Shown: in pieces, positions 24,609 through 35,581 of the stretch
Layout: every line of letters starts with the position of its first letter
Position numbering within the stretch: the first letter of the stretch is position 1
Source: Macrolepiota albuminosa
Lineage: Eukaryota; Basidiomycota; Agaricomycetes; Agaricales; Agaricaceae
Assembly: GCA_027475525.1 (NCBI GenBank)
Contig: JAMWFC010000054.1
Coordinates: 682,001-746,000 of the forward strand
Direction of reading: 5' to 3'
Length of the DNA stretch: 64,000 nt
Notes under the pieces: model-generated
What the model was told of the DNA's origin: nothing
Databases searched by the model: none
Seen by the model: only the letters and a program-made list of their open reading frames with translations
Made by a program: the position numbers and the translations under genes

Positions 24609-24928
24609 TAAACGTCATCAAGCTGCAGGCCAGGTGATACACGTGGTGATCGGTTCTGCATCAAAGATACCTTGGTTCATATACGTTATGTACAGTGCAT
24701 ATGACAGAGAACAGACTGGAACTGGAAGAGTAATCAGTAGCTTAATGGTACTTATTCACTTTGGTCTGTGTAATGGAAACGAGGATGATATTTACGCATC
24801 ACGTTTGTAGAATATGGTCTTGACACTGCGATTTCAGCACGAGACGGTATGTACGGGCCTGTTGGACATCAACTCAACCTCGTCTATCTCTTTTTTCAGT
24901 CATTTCCTTACTGGATCTCCACCCAAAT

Positions 24929-25377
24929 GATTTATGAGAAGAAAGGCCTCGATCATATCTAGTGTCTCAGAATTAGTCGAACCTGTATACTTACATTGTG
25001 CAACTATTAAATTTGACGCCCCGCGATCCCATTATCTACCTGTGTATAAGGGTGTATCTTTAGTGTCTGATGGAAAGTTGAGTCTGGGTAACATCCCATC
25101 GAGTCAGAATGTCCAAGAGCAGACCGTACTAGTATATACAGGTGCAACATTGCGCTCAAGGTCTAAGTAAATTTGACTTGATCCTTATACTACTTCGACG
25201 GTTGATGCATATAACTTCGATGCAGATATAGTTACTCAACGAATACATTTTCTTTACATACAATTTTGTTTGATTCATACATTCTTCAACTACAAGACTC
25301 CTTTACTGCAGTAGATGACTTGGCAGAGTTTCAGAGACAGAAAGTAATAGCAAGGTCAGCCTTCCGTCAACATATTG
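24929..25377. other. Intergenic
   Basis: No supported gene between P450 copy 2 and the first secreted-protein gene. Confidence 0.5.
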
Positions 25378-26262
25378 TTAGCATATTGTTGAAACATGAT
25401 AAATATGACGAACATTGTCAGTCTGGCAAGCAACTTGTACACCGGTGTCAGTGGAAACATGAAACGCTGTTGGGCAAGCAGCAAAGGTGCCTCGGGGGAT
25501 GAATCAGCTACAAAATTATCTGGATAGTGCAGATTCTTACAGTCAGCACCAGTACCATCGCACCCGTTGAAATAACTTATAAGGATGACATTCAGGTCAG
25601 CATTGAAATTACGTGAGGGAATGAATATTTGACGCACCCGAAACCGCTCGTCACAGAGAATGCGTGACTACAAGGGTGTTTATAAGGTAAGTAGACAACC
25701 GATGCCGATGCGGTGGATCATACGCACGGCGGGATCAAGGAAATATCAGTGCTCGATCCTGACCCGGGTGACGTGGGATTTCGAAGAGTCGTCTCGATAA
25801 GAGTGCATCCCTCTCCATTGAAGCCACAAGCACCTAGAATATGGTAAGCGTGGAGCTCTCATAGTACACATTAAACTATTTCACCTGTCTGAAGATACCT
25901 GCACATATCAAAAAGTACTTTTGTCAGTGAAAAGTCGACACATAAGGAGAACAATTCTGATTCTTACGCGATGGCACTGATGAGAGGACCATTTATGGTG
26001 AAGTCGGCTCCCGTGGATAGAACATTTGGTCCTTGGATCAGAGTGGGCTGTCAAGAGTTTCGCAAACTTATATAGATACAATTCATGTCCAGGATTACTC
26101 ACAGTGCCAAACCCGCATCTTCATTGACAAAAAATGTTGAGTGTTGTATTGGAAGCGAAGCAGAAATGCTCACGCGTTAGTAAAATGAACGGTGTGCTGT
26201 TCACCCTTGACTGCAATAGTAACAGCAGCCAGAAGGGAGATGAAGGTGGTCTTGAAGTACAT
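25378..26262 (-). CDS. Small secreted cysteine-rich protein, 'glycopeptide' type, paralogue 1
   Basis: Starts at 26262 with a clear signal peptide (MYFKTTFISLLAAVTIAVKG). Exons traced through short introns give EQHTVHFTN, CGFGTV, QPTLIQGPNVLSTGADF, INGPLISAIA, YLQTGACGFNGEGCTLIET, LRNPTSPGSGSSTDISLIPP, HAFSVTSGFG, YFNGCDGTGADC and a C-terminal CPTAFHVSTDTGVQVACQTDNV, with stop TAA at 25378-25380. This order matches the basidiomycete secreted proteins annotated as 'glycopeptide'. They are probably extracellular with several disulfides; function unknown. A close relative lies 1.4 kb to the right in the same orientation. Confidence 0.75.
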
Positions 26263-27655
26263 TGAGATGAAACTGCGAACGACGGGAAGAAGATCGAAAC
26301 CGATGAAGAAAACTACTTCTCCAAGGCCATTTATATCCAGAAAAAGGACAACGTAAGATGAGACTGCGGCCGAGTCGCTCCCAAACAAGCCGTTCGATAT
26401 GTCAAATGTGCGAGAAAATCTACATAAACCATATGCTGTTGGAGCTGTTGAGAAGGGAACATGCAGTATTATCTCACTGGCTCCGGGTTCCTATTAAAAA
26501 TTTATTTTTAACTATCTTTAAACTACGTTTTTGAAAACTTATCCTACTCACTACTCTGAGGGAGATACGTTAGATAATTCATTGTCATTCCCGGCGCGAT
26601 GGCCGCCCGCCTGCTGCATGTTCTATATAGTCCATGAAGCCAGCGACAAGATCCGGGAAGACCTAACCTCTCGTGGCAAAACCGAAAGATATGATCATTA
26701 CCAAGTCATGGGATTGCTAGCCAGAGTAAGGAAAGGATGGAGAAGTACGCTCCCCAGTAAATAGCACAGAAGGACCCCGGTATTGATCAGTTCGACGAAA
26801 GAAGTCTGCTCTTATTTTTGTCAAACATTCCGCCGTTACATAGAACTGACGTCGCGACATGGAGAGAAAATATCCATTCGAGCCTTCAAGCCAAGACATC
26901 TTGGAAATTTCATTATGAAGTTATACCTAGATATGAGCTTGCGCTGGGTACCTCTTAAACTGGTAAATCTAAGCCTTGTGAGAGAGTAATGACGGCGAGG
27001 TGACGTCTGCGAGCAGAAAACCAGAGAAACATCTGATCTAAGAAGAAAGAAGTGAAGCTAACGAGAAAAAAAAAACTTGTCGGCGGCCGTTTAACACCGG
27101 GTTTCGCTATTTGTAGAACGATAGTCTGAGAACAACACTCCAACACTGCTAGCTTGTGAGCATTACGGTCAGGACCATGTGAGACGTAGTGAGAATACTT
27201 TTCGAGTACATGCATTCAATCTCCAGCATATCAGTATGAGTGAGAGCTTTAACTACCCAGTTGGTAAATGTCGCAGTTACTGTAGTTGATGAGGTTCATT
27301 TTGTCACGTGCCACATAACAAAATTTTTCTCCCTTCTTGTTGAGTACTTATACATACATAATGTTCTTTCCTGCGTTTTTCACGTCAGCGTCGTATCAAT
27401 TATCATAGAGCAATGCTCTGAGGTGAATATCGTCGCAAGTATATAAAGCGCTTCTATTCCTGATACTAAATGCTGCATATCGAAAAGGAGAACATCTAAA
27501 CTCTAATGTACATGTAACGTGTACATTTACTTCTATACAAGTGAGCTCATCCATAACCAGCTCTAGTATGCACACGCATCCATTTATTCACAGAAGGTAA
27601 TGAAGAGGTTAACCTGTGAAAGCTAGTTAGCGTTTACAGATTTCATAAAGGACTA
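26263..27655. other. Intergenic between the two secreted-protein genes
   Basis: No conserved ORF; expected to hold the promoter of paralogue 1. Confidence 0.5.
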
Positions 27656-28511
27656 TCAACCTACGTTGTTCTCTTGGCACGCAATCTGAACGAATGTGTC
27701 GTTGGGATTGCGGAAAGCCATCAAGCAATTGGTATGGTTGCCTATAGAAGCCAACTCGTGAGCTCAAGTGCAGTGATATCCTGGATCCTTCACGTACAAG
27801 AGGCACCAGCTCCGTCACAACCATCGAAGTAGCTGACGAGGTATTTACTGGATATCATCTGGGTAGAGCAAAGTCACTCACCCGAAACCAGTCGTCACTG
27901 AGAACGCATGGCTAAAAATGATCAATTGAAGTGTGGTCCAATGCAATGGATAGCAGCAACGTACGGATCTATAAGAGAAAGATCTGTACTGGATCCCCCA
28001 CCGTTGGCCAAAGGATTATTCAGAGTCACCTCAAGAAGGGTGCAATTTTCTCCATTAAATCCACATTTTCCTTTGGTCTAGCATGAGTCTAAAGTTTTGT
28101 TTGCGCAGGAAGGGCTCACCGGTTTGGAGGTAACTGAGTTGTAGACATTAGCAGTGGTAGAAGGCAAAATGGCAGTGGTAGAAGGCAAAATGGAGACTGA
28201 CTTACGCAACAGCTCCGGCGAGGGGTCCGCTAGAGATATAATCATCTCCAGTCGAAAGAATGTCTTCGCCCTTGATCAGAACAGGCTGCTCACAGGTTGA
28301 ATCACCGGTCCGTTTTCCCAAATTCATGAAGACCTACGGTCCCATATCCACACCTGCAGTGCCAACAGGTCGGTGGACAAGCTTGGAGAAGAAATTGTCG
28401 AAGAACTTACCGATTATCAAAACGAACAATATGTTGCTCGTCATGGACTGGCAGAGTAACGACTGAAGTAACTACGGTGAGTAATGCAAGGAAAGGAGTG
28501 GCGAAGTTCAT
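27656..28511 (-). CDS. Small secreted cysteine-rich protein, 'glycopeptide' type, paralogue 2
   Basis: Starts at 28511 with the signal peptide MNFATPFLALLTVVTSVVTLP, then HDEQHIVRFDNRCGYGTV. After introns: CEQPVLIKGEDILSTGDDY, SSGPLAGAVA, LQTGKCGFNGENCTLLEV-like segment, GGGSSTDLSLIDP, HAFSVTTGFG, YFDGCDGAGASCT, and NCLMAFRNPNDTFVQIACQ, with stop TGA at 27656-27658. Same cysteine spacing as paralogue 1 but clearly diverged, so an older tandem duplication. The third splice junction (around 28130) is my least certain call. A 21-base direct repeat (28160-28201) lies in an intron. Confidence 0.72.
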
Positions 28512-29769
28512 CACTGAAGTGAGTGTGTTGTAAAAGTTGAAACGGTGGAGCTGTGGAGCTCTTCAGTGTGCTGAAGGAGGCGAAGAGAACTCAATGCAGC
28601 CTGAATATGACTGAGAACCTTCGGGTCTACCGTTCGTCCCTAAGTGAGCTTTGGTTTATCCAGTGTCTAATTATAGTATTGATCGAGGAGGGTGCATGAC
28701 GTGGGAAGTTTAATACTACAAAGTCGTTGTCTTCACTTCTATTTCTGGTTACCTTTTTTCAAGTACGGATTCGAGCACTTATCGAGTTACCAATTGCAAG
28801 GTCGTCTGTCTTCCTGCTCACAGCTGGAGACTTCTGTGCACTTCGAATTCCAGATGATTCGTGACCGGTTTCATTATATTGCCGTAAGTGGTTTGATGCG
28901 GGGCTTAGATGGTCGTTGCCGACCGAGTGTGCCGTAAGTACAGTCGTAAGTAGGCATTCCCAGCATGCTACACCACGTGCGTATAGGCACTCCTGACTCC
29001 TGACTGCCTCTTTGTCACAAGCCTCAGCAATATTTCTGTTCAGTGCCTTCAGAAGATTCGGTTCATCCTCGCTCTGTAAGCATGTTGCTTACAACGGGAC
29101 GACTACGAGGACGTGTTTGAGGACGTTTAGGAGGCACTTCACTACGCTACGAGGCGACTCCGGACTGAACTCCAACGATTGGTCGCGAGATCGGGTGGAA
29201 CTGAACTTTATTCACAAAACATATATATAGAGGAGACTGTGCCACATTAGTACTTACTTCCTACTTGAATCATAGTCTGTTGATCGTGTGTTTTAGTCAG
29301 TGAAGACTAATCTCTTAAGAGTCGGCTTACACTTTTTTTTGAATCGCACGGACTACCCTGGGGCATAGTCTCCTGTGCTTACACGCGCTTCATGGCTGAC
29401 AGCTGTCAGTGGCTCTAGTATTTATGGGCTTCATCAGTCGGTTTCTTGGATATAAGGAAGGGCAGAGCGAGGATGGCTGCAGGTCCACGACTCCTTCAGG
29501 AGGACGCCTTGCTTGACCTTGCCCTTGACACCCTGGCTCGCACGCGTACTCAGAAATTGCTCTTGTTCTTTGCCACGTCCTCATCGCCCTTGTTCTCTGG
29601 GGTTGAGGTTTTCTCATCTTTAACAGATTCGCCGGTCACGTCATTGGAATCATCATTAGGGCCCTGTATCGCATATGCTTTGCCTGTGATACCATCTGTA
29701 CCCCAATCTCCTGTTTCTAGCTCCTTGGACTCTTTGGATGACCTGGTTTTGCCCATATCATGAGTATGC
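28512..29769. other. Intergenic / unassigned
   Basis: No supported gene. Short open frames lack recognisable motifs. Confidence 0.45.
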
Positions 29770-30029
29770 ACAATGAGGTCAGGCCCTGCGGCCTTGAATA
29801 CTGCTGAGGTTATGGCAGGTTTTGGTGAGTCATGCCCTGTCATTGGGAAAGGGACTATTGGGCCACGTAAATTGGAGGAGTTTGAGTATAACTGCAAACG
29901 GTACTTCAGCCATAAGAGGATCGTGGAGGATAAACAAGTAGAGAGCATAATGTATAATGTTGACTCATCAGCTGTTCATACAGGGTAAGGGAGAGTGAGG
30001 GTGAATTGAGAAAGTTGACATTTGCAGTC

Positions 30030-30851
30030 TTCATGGAGTGCTTATGCTGGTCTATCCGATAGATATCACACTCCTGCCCAACATAACTTTGCCACTCCCA
30101 AGCTGAAGGCGGTTACCGGTTACCACCCCACTGCGCCAATTTTTGACATCAAGAAATCCAACCATGTCTTCAGCCACATTATGAAAATGCCAGTCATGCT
30201 CTTGGTAGAGGAACTCTGCAGCATCATGCCAGATGTCTGAAACCAAGTCAAAACAGCAGTTACTTCTCAACGCTCCTTAGCGACTACCATTACTGAGGTC
30301 AATGAACTGGACAATGCACTTCCTGGTTTCTCTGTCACTGCCAACCCTCCCATTACTCTCAGCGCCAACACTCTCTCAGCTGAATCCATTGCTAACGCCA
30401 CCTCAATTGATCCTGTGGAAACATATATGAGGTTGCTAGAGCATGGAGAGGATCTTGCCATTCTTACCATTGCCTAGGACTCTCATGCCATTAGGTCTGT
30501 TATGCTTACCGTTAATAACAAGAGCAAGGTAGAGGCCATTGTAGACAGCAGCTCCCAGATCATCTCCATGGCTGCTGAAGTTGCCAATGACCTAGGACTG
30601 ATTTATGATCCCAACGTTATCCTGAACATGCAGAGCACTAATAGTACAGTGGAGAGATCTCTTGGGCTAGCCAAGAATGTGCCATGCACCATTGGCGACA
30701 TCACATTTTACCTGCAGATTCACATTCTCCATTCCCCTGCTTATGACCTCCTACTTGGCAGATCTTTTGATGTCTTAGCATGTTCCATGGTCAAAACCCT
30801 TACCAATGAGGAGACAACTTTGACCATTAGCAACCCCAATTCCAGTATCTG
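30030..30851 (+). pseudogene. Gag-protease fragment, element-B-like
   Basis: Reads GYHPTAPIFDIKKSNHVF and VETYMRLLEHGED, then the retropepsin-like VDSSSQIISMAAEVANDLG. It aligns collinearly with 49938-50640 of element B, where the active site is DSGS; here the glycine is serine. Stops: TGA after IMPDV and TAG after LTIA. Confidence 0.75.
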
Positions 30852-30999
30852 ACGCACTGTACCGACATTTCCTAGGGGACAACAAAAAGATACACATGGC
30901 AAGCCGCCAGAATTCACTGAGCATCATGCCAGTGAACACCCTCACCAGTGATGATGCCCAAAAGTTGATCAGTAGCAGATATGGTTTACAGCTACTGAC

Positions 31000-31984
31000 C
31001 TGTGTAATAATGCATTGGGCACGCTAAGATTGAGGGAGTCCCAGGCAGTTCTCAGAGAACAAGTCAAAAAATGAGTTAAACAGCAAGATTTGGTGAAGGT
31101 TGGTAATTGATAGTCGGCAAGAGCATGCAGTAAGAAAGATGTGCTAAAGACAAGGCACACCTAAAAGGAGGTGGGAAGTGAATATGAATAAGTGTGGCAA
31201 GAGGATGCGGTAAGGAAACTAGAGGCTTAGCAACAACTAAGCTGCGTGATGCCTGCTGTAAGTGCAAGGCAAGTAGGTTCCATAAGCATAACTGCAGCAA
31301 GCAGGCTAAGAGTGTTAAGACAGTTGGCAACTATAAACTTAGTCAGCTCAAAAGAAATCTGAACCATGAGGTGGACTGAGGGGTGTAAACTGGAGTACTC
31401 TATTCTGTGGCTAACTAGTGACAATGGTAAATATTTATAGTAAACTGAGTTTGCCATTGCTAAGCGGCTAAGCGCCGCCAAGGAGTGGTGAACTGGAAAG
31501 AGTGTAAGTAGTTGCCATGCATTAAACTGAATATTGAGAAGTTAACAAAAATGCTGCCTGTCCAAGTAACAAGAAGGCACTAAGCAGTGCCAGGTGCCAA
31601 GGTGAAATGCCAGGCTGTCAATTACAGGGAAATACCATCATTCCTGCTTGTAAGCGCTGCTGCTGGCTAGCACTACCATGTGCTGCCTGAGTGATGCCAT
31701 TTGTCAGTTCTTGCTGATGGCATGATGCTAGCTGTCACTTGTTATTTTGGCTGCTGTTGGTGCTATCACTGATCGGGTATGTTGCTTGCCATTCGTGGCT
31801 GTCAGAAATGGCTTAAAATGGATAAATTATGTGTGCCAAGTTTGGAACAAGTGCAGCAAGATGTCCAGAGCTGATGCTGAGCCTGCCATTGATGCACCTA
31901 GCCTAATGTGTGCCAAGTTTGGAACAAGTGCAGCAAGATGTCCAGAGCTGATGCTGAGCCTGCCATTGATGCACCTAGCCTATG
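31000..31984. other. Extra ~0.9 kb inside the relic, unidentified
   Basis: Element B has only about 240 bases between protease and the pol N-terminus; the relic has over 1.1 kb. The extra DNA is CpG-poor and has no recognisable ORF or clear terminal repeats. Confidence 0.4.
31829..31982. repeat. Tandem repeat, period 77
   Basis: Within the unidentified insert of the relic. Confidence 0.95.
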
Positions 31985-32947
31985 TGGAGTCTTATCGCCA
32001 GTGTTTTCACAAACTATTGAGGAGGTAATTGGCAACAATCACAGAAATGTAGTGCTAATGCTAGAGTATGACCATGCTAGCGGTCTTGTATATATTTTGC
32101 AAACAGCCTTTCTTAATACAGAAGTACTTTCTACTATATCTGATTTTGTCACTGAAAATCCTCAGCAAACTCCACAAAACATTGCTGACTCCTCTCTTGC
32201 CTATTTGTACCTTACTGCCTCAGACTTATTCCAGAAAATTGCTACAAAAGATATATATCTCACTACTCTTCCTGGAGCCTCTGCTTCTGCTGTTCTTGGA
32301 CTTTCCATTGCCCACTCTCTTGTTACTAACCCTGACCCCCTTTTTGCTCCTGTTTATAATAATGCTAACATTCCTAAAAGGAAAGGGGTACAGGTAAAGA
32401 ATAAATATAAGCCTATTGCGCTTAAAGCCAAACCCATTGCTGCACACTTGCCTGAAACCTTTTGAATTGAGCACCATATTATTGGCAACCCTCTTGCCAA
32501 CATCCCAATTCTCACACCACATCTGACACTTTTCCAACTAACAGGATGCTTTACTGCCAAATGCCAGCAGCAATTCACCAAGGACTACAATACCAGTTTC
32601 TTCACCAAGGACAAAATGGATGTCCTTACCAACATCATTGCCAAGCAGAACCAGGCTTTTGCCTGGAAGAACTCTGAGTGCAGCAGCTTGCACACACACT
32701 TTTTCCTGCCTATGGTAATTCCTACTATTTCTCATGTGCCATGGACTGAATATAACAGACTCTTGCCACCTGGCATCAAGGCTGAGGTCTGCCAGATTAT
32801 ATGCACCAAGATACAGGCTCGAAGATTAATCTTACTGATGCTTACAAGCAGGTGCGCATTTGCACTGAAGACATACCCAAGACCATGTTTGCCTTGATCA
32901 TGGGCATGTTTATGAGCAACATAATGCAGATTGGGGACTGTAATGCC

Positions 32948-33746
32948 TGTCACGACCCCTTCCCTCCAGACCCACCCCGGGACACCCCCGGAACACCATC
33001 CGGGACCCTCCCTCCAACTCCACAGGACATGCCCTGCCATTACGACTACCGACACCGCCATCACGCACATCAAGGACCGCCATCAGCCGCCACCAGCCCC
33101 GATCAACGATTGGATCACGTGCATCACGCATCACAGCTCCCTCCATGCCAATTGATCACATGCCCCACACGCATGATCCAGGTATACAGTCCCTGCCCAC
33201 TACTCAATGACTCCTGGAACCCATCCCAGACACCCCGGAACCCCGAGACCCAGTCCGTAGTACTTATAGCATAGTTCTCCGTTGTATTTGTCAGTCTTGA
33301 TATTACATTGCATTACTTGGATTGTTGCGTGCCCTCTGCTTGACTGGTACACATTGACTGGCACGCTTTGACTGGCACGCTTGAATACTTGCGTGCTCTA
33401 AGATTGGTACACACTTCGCGACTTTAATTTGCTAACTTGGTCTTGTCTTAGAACCTCCAGTTCACGACTCGACCCCCACCTGAATCCCCCAGCTACTCAC
33501 AACCCAAAACCCCCGGACCCAGTCCCCTCTCCCGGAATTGCCCCTGTCCGCATCTTGAACCCCGGAGTCCTAGCCCCAGAGTTCCAGACACCCGAGTATC
33601 CGTGGGTCAAGTCCGCATTGTAAGGGCGATTGCTTTCCCCGGAGTCCTAGCCCCAGAGTTCCAGACACCCGAGTATCCGTGGGTCAAGTCCGCATTGTAA
33701 GGGCGATTGCTTTCTCGGAAAGCCCCCGACTCAGCAGAACCTGACA
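32948..33746. mobile_element. Solo LTR of a further LTR family, with 5-bp target duplication
   Basis: Begins TGTCACGACC and ends CCTGACA (TG..CA ends, inverted TGTCA/TGACA). Flanked by ATGCC at 32943-32947 and 33747-33751. It interrupts the relic RT between GDCNA and the continuation at 33752. It is rich in CpG, unlike its host DNA, so it arrived after most of the relic's decay. Confidence 0.85.
33560..33713. repeat. Tandem repeat, period 77
   Basis: Inside the solo LTR, so its true length is probably about 722 bases. Confidence 0.95.
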
Positions 33747-33751
33747 ATGCC

Positions 33752-34744
33752 CCTGTAACCTTTCAGAGGTTAATAACCTCTATATTTTGAGATGTGATAG
33801 GACGCTTTATGCACATCTACTTAGATGACATATTCATCTATTTGGATTCCATGGAGGAGCATGAGCAGCACCTCAGAGTCATATTCAAATGACTATGCAA
33901 GTACAAGTTGTACTTGAAATGGAAAAAGTGTGAGCTTTACACTCAAAGTATAGACTGCCTAGGGCATGTTATTGATGAGTGAGGTATACACCCTGATCAG
34001 GACAAGCTTGACCACATTTGGGAGTGGCGCACACCATAAAACTACAATGATATCCAACAGTTCATTGGCCTTGTCAACTATATATTGAGCTTTTTGCCTG
34101 ATGTTACTGCCTATATGGGGCTACTCATGGCCATGATGCAGAACAGGTCACTGTTCAATTGGAGGCCACTGCACCAGCAGTGCTTTGAAATGGTCAAACA
34201 GATTTATACAAAGACTCTGGTTATTCGACCAATTGACCCTAGACAGGACAAGCCTATTTGACTCATTTGTGACGTGTCTAAGACAGGTGTCAGTGCCATG
34301 TATGGCCAGGAGAGTAGCTGGCAGACTTGCCATCCAGCAGGGTTCATGTCAAAAAAGTTCATGACCGCCCAGCAAAACTATGCTGTGCACAAGCTAGAGA
34401 CCTTAGCCATACTTGAGGCCCTCCTCAAGTGGGAGGATAAGCTGATGGAATACCCCATCCATATCATTACCAATCACAAGGCACTTGAGTTCTTCAAAAC
34501 TCAGGTGAACTTGTCACCGCATCAGCGATGTTGGATTGACTACATGTCAAGATACCAGTTCGACATCACCTATATTAAAGGTGAACTCAATAAAGTGGCA
34601 GACTGCTTGTCTCGCTACTTTGAAAGTGATGTAGTTGGGGAGGCTCATGAGTCTCATGAATATGTGCAGGCAGACTGCCACATAGACCCAGATGAGGAGG
34701 ATCTACCTCTCCACTGGTACCAGGAAATCAGGGAAATGTCCTAG
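33752..34744 (+). pseudogene. RT/RNase H fragment, element-C-like
   Basis: Contains the RT active site IYLDDIFIYLDS (about 33817-33850), then a TGA in the LGHVIDE block, and RNase H ICDVSKTGVSAMYGQ, QNYAVHKLETLAILEALLKWEDKLM and HIITNHKALEFF. Unlike element C itself, the YLDD box is intact. Confidence 0.75.
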
Positions 34745-34749
34745 ATGTA

Positions 34750-35043
34750 TGTGCAATGCACGATGATGAACGGAGGCAAAGTACTTGTCTCAGGGAGCAG
34801 CGTGAGGAGCAGGATGTAGCTGTCTCATTCCCACAATCTGAACAATGTGAGCATAGTGGTGTACTTGATATCTTTGGGATGCACCAGTGTTTGAAAAAAA
34901 ACACATTTGTAAAGTCGATCTTTTCCCAAAAATGAGTTCCCGGGCGAGTACAATCAGCCAAAATGTCATCAATTTGCGGCAGGGGAAAGTTATCAGGAAC
35001 AGTGCTTGCATTCAACCACCAATAATCATTCACCCAATGTGGT
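34750..35043 (-). pseudogene. Gypsy RT fragment (relic D), downstream half
   Basis: Minus strand reads LPHWVNDYWWLNASTVPDNF, PLPQIDDILADC and, after frameshifts, FFQTLVHPKDIKYTT: reverse transcriptase of a distinct gypsy family. Its upstream half lies at 61613-61800 on the other side of element C. Confidence 0.75.
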
Positions 35044-35048
35044 AGCAC

Positions 35049-35222
35049 TGTAACCGGAGTTACGGGTTAGAACTATCTTGTGTGTATCACACAAGTGCTA
35101 AATCAGACCACAGTATTGCATTTGACTAGTACTTAGAGTGAAAACAAGATGCTGTCTTATGTAATACTCTACTAATTGATTATAGCGTCATTGACGCTAA
35201 GAACACGGATGACTCTGTTACA
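35049..35222 (-). repeat. Element C 3' LTR
   Basis: TGTAAC..GTTACA ends, 174 bases. The minus strand has purine-rich GGAGGG just outside it (35223-35230), a likely polypurine tract. Confidence 0.9.
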
Positions 35223-35581
35223 TACCCTCCAATGAGACCGAATACTTGGTCTTTTAGAAAGGGAGGTAGAGCGAGATGAAAGATGCACGGTAGTGCAAAC
35301 AACGGATGAATACACGTGTATGGCATGGCTGCAAGGCGTTAGCACTCATGCGCAATGGAGATGTGTCGTCTGGACACAATAGGACGCAGTCCTTATAAGA
35401 CAAGGGCGCAGGTTGCGCCAGCAGTAGATAAAAATTGGTATATATAAACAAAATGTAAAAACAAAAAGGATGACCCCTCCTCTGGGTCCGCTGTATCTAC
35501 ACGCGACTCTAGAGTGCGTATCAGCTGAAATGGTTCGAGTGAAATACTCGGAGGTACATACACAATAAAGTATACAAGGGT

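Larger units (their letters stand above)
21955..24928. repeat. Segmental duplication, copy 2 (P450 gene plus flanks)
   Basis: Second arm of the direct duplication with 6370-9363. Confidence 0.85.
29770..34744 (+). mobile_element. CpG-depleted Ty3/gypsy relic, mosaic of two families
   Basis: Plus-strand remains in order: a gag-like piece (RKLEEFEYNCKRYFSHKR, about 29857-29910); a Gag-protease part like element B (30030-30850); the pol N-terminus like element B (about 31985-32815); then reverse transcriptase and RNase H like element C (about 32816-32945 and 33752-34744). Several in-frame TGA/TAG stops. It is interrupted by a solo LTR. Almost no CpG remains outside that insert. Confidence 0.8.

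Noticed and set aside
28160..28201. Short direct repeat 'ggcagtggtagaaggcaaaat' (two copies)
   Set aside because: Period about 21, inside an intron, only two copies; not part of the period-77 series and not CRISPR-like.
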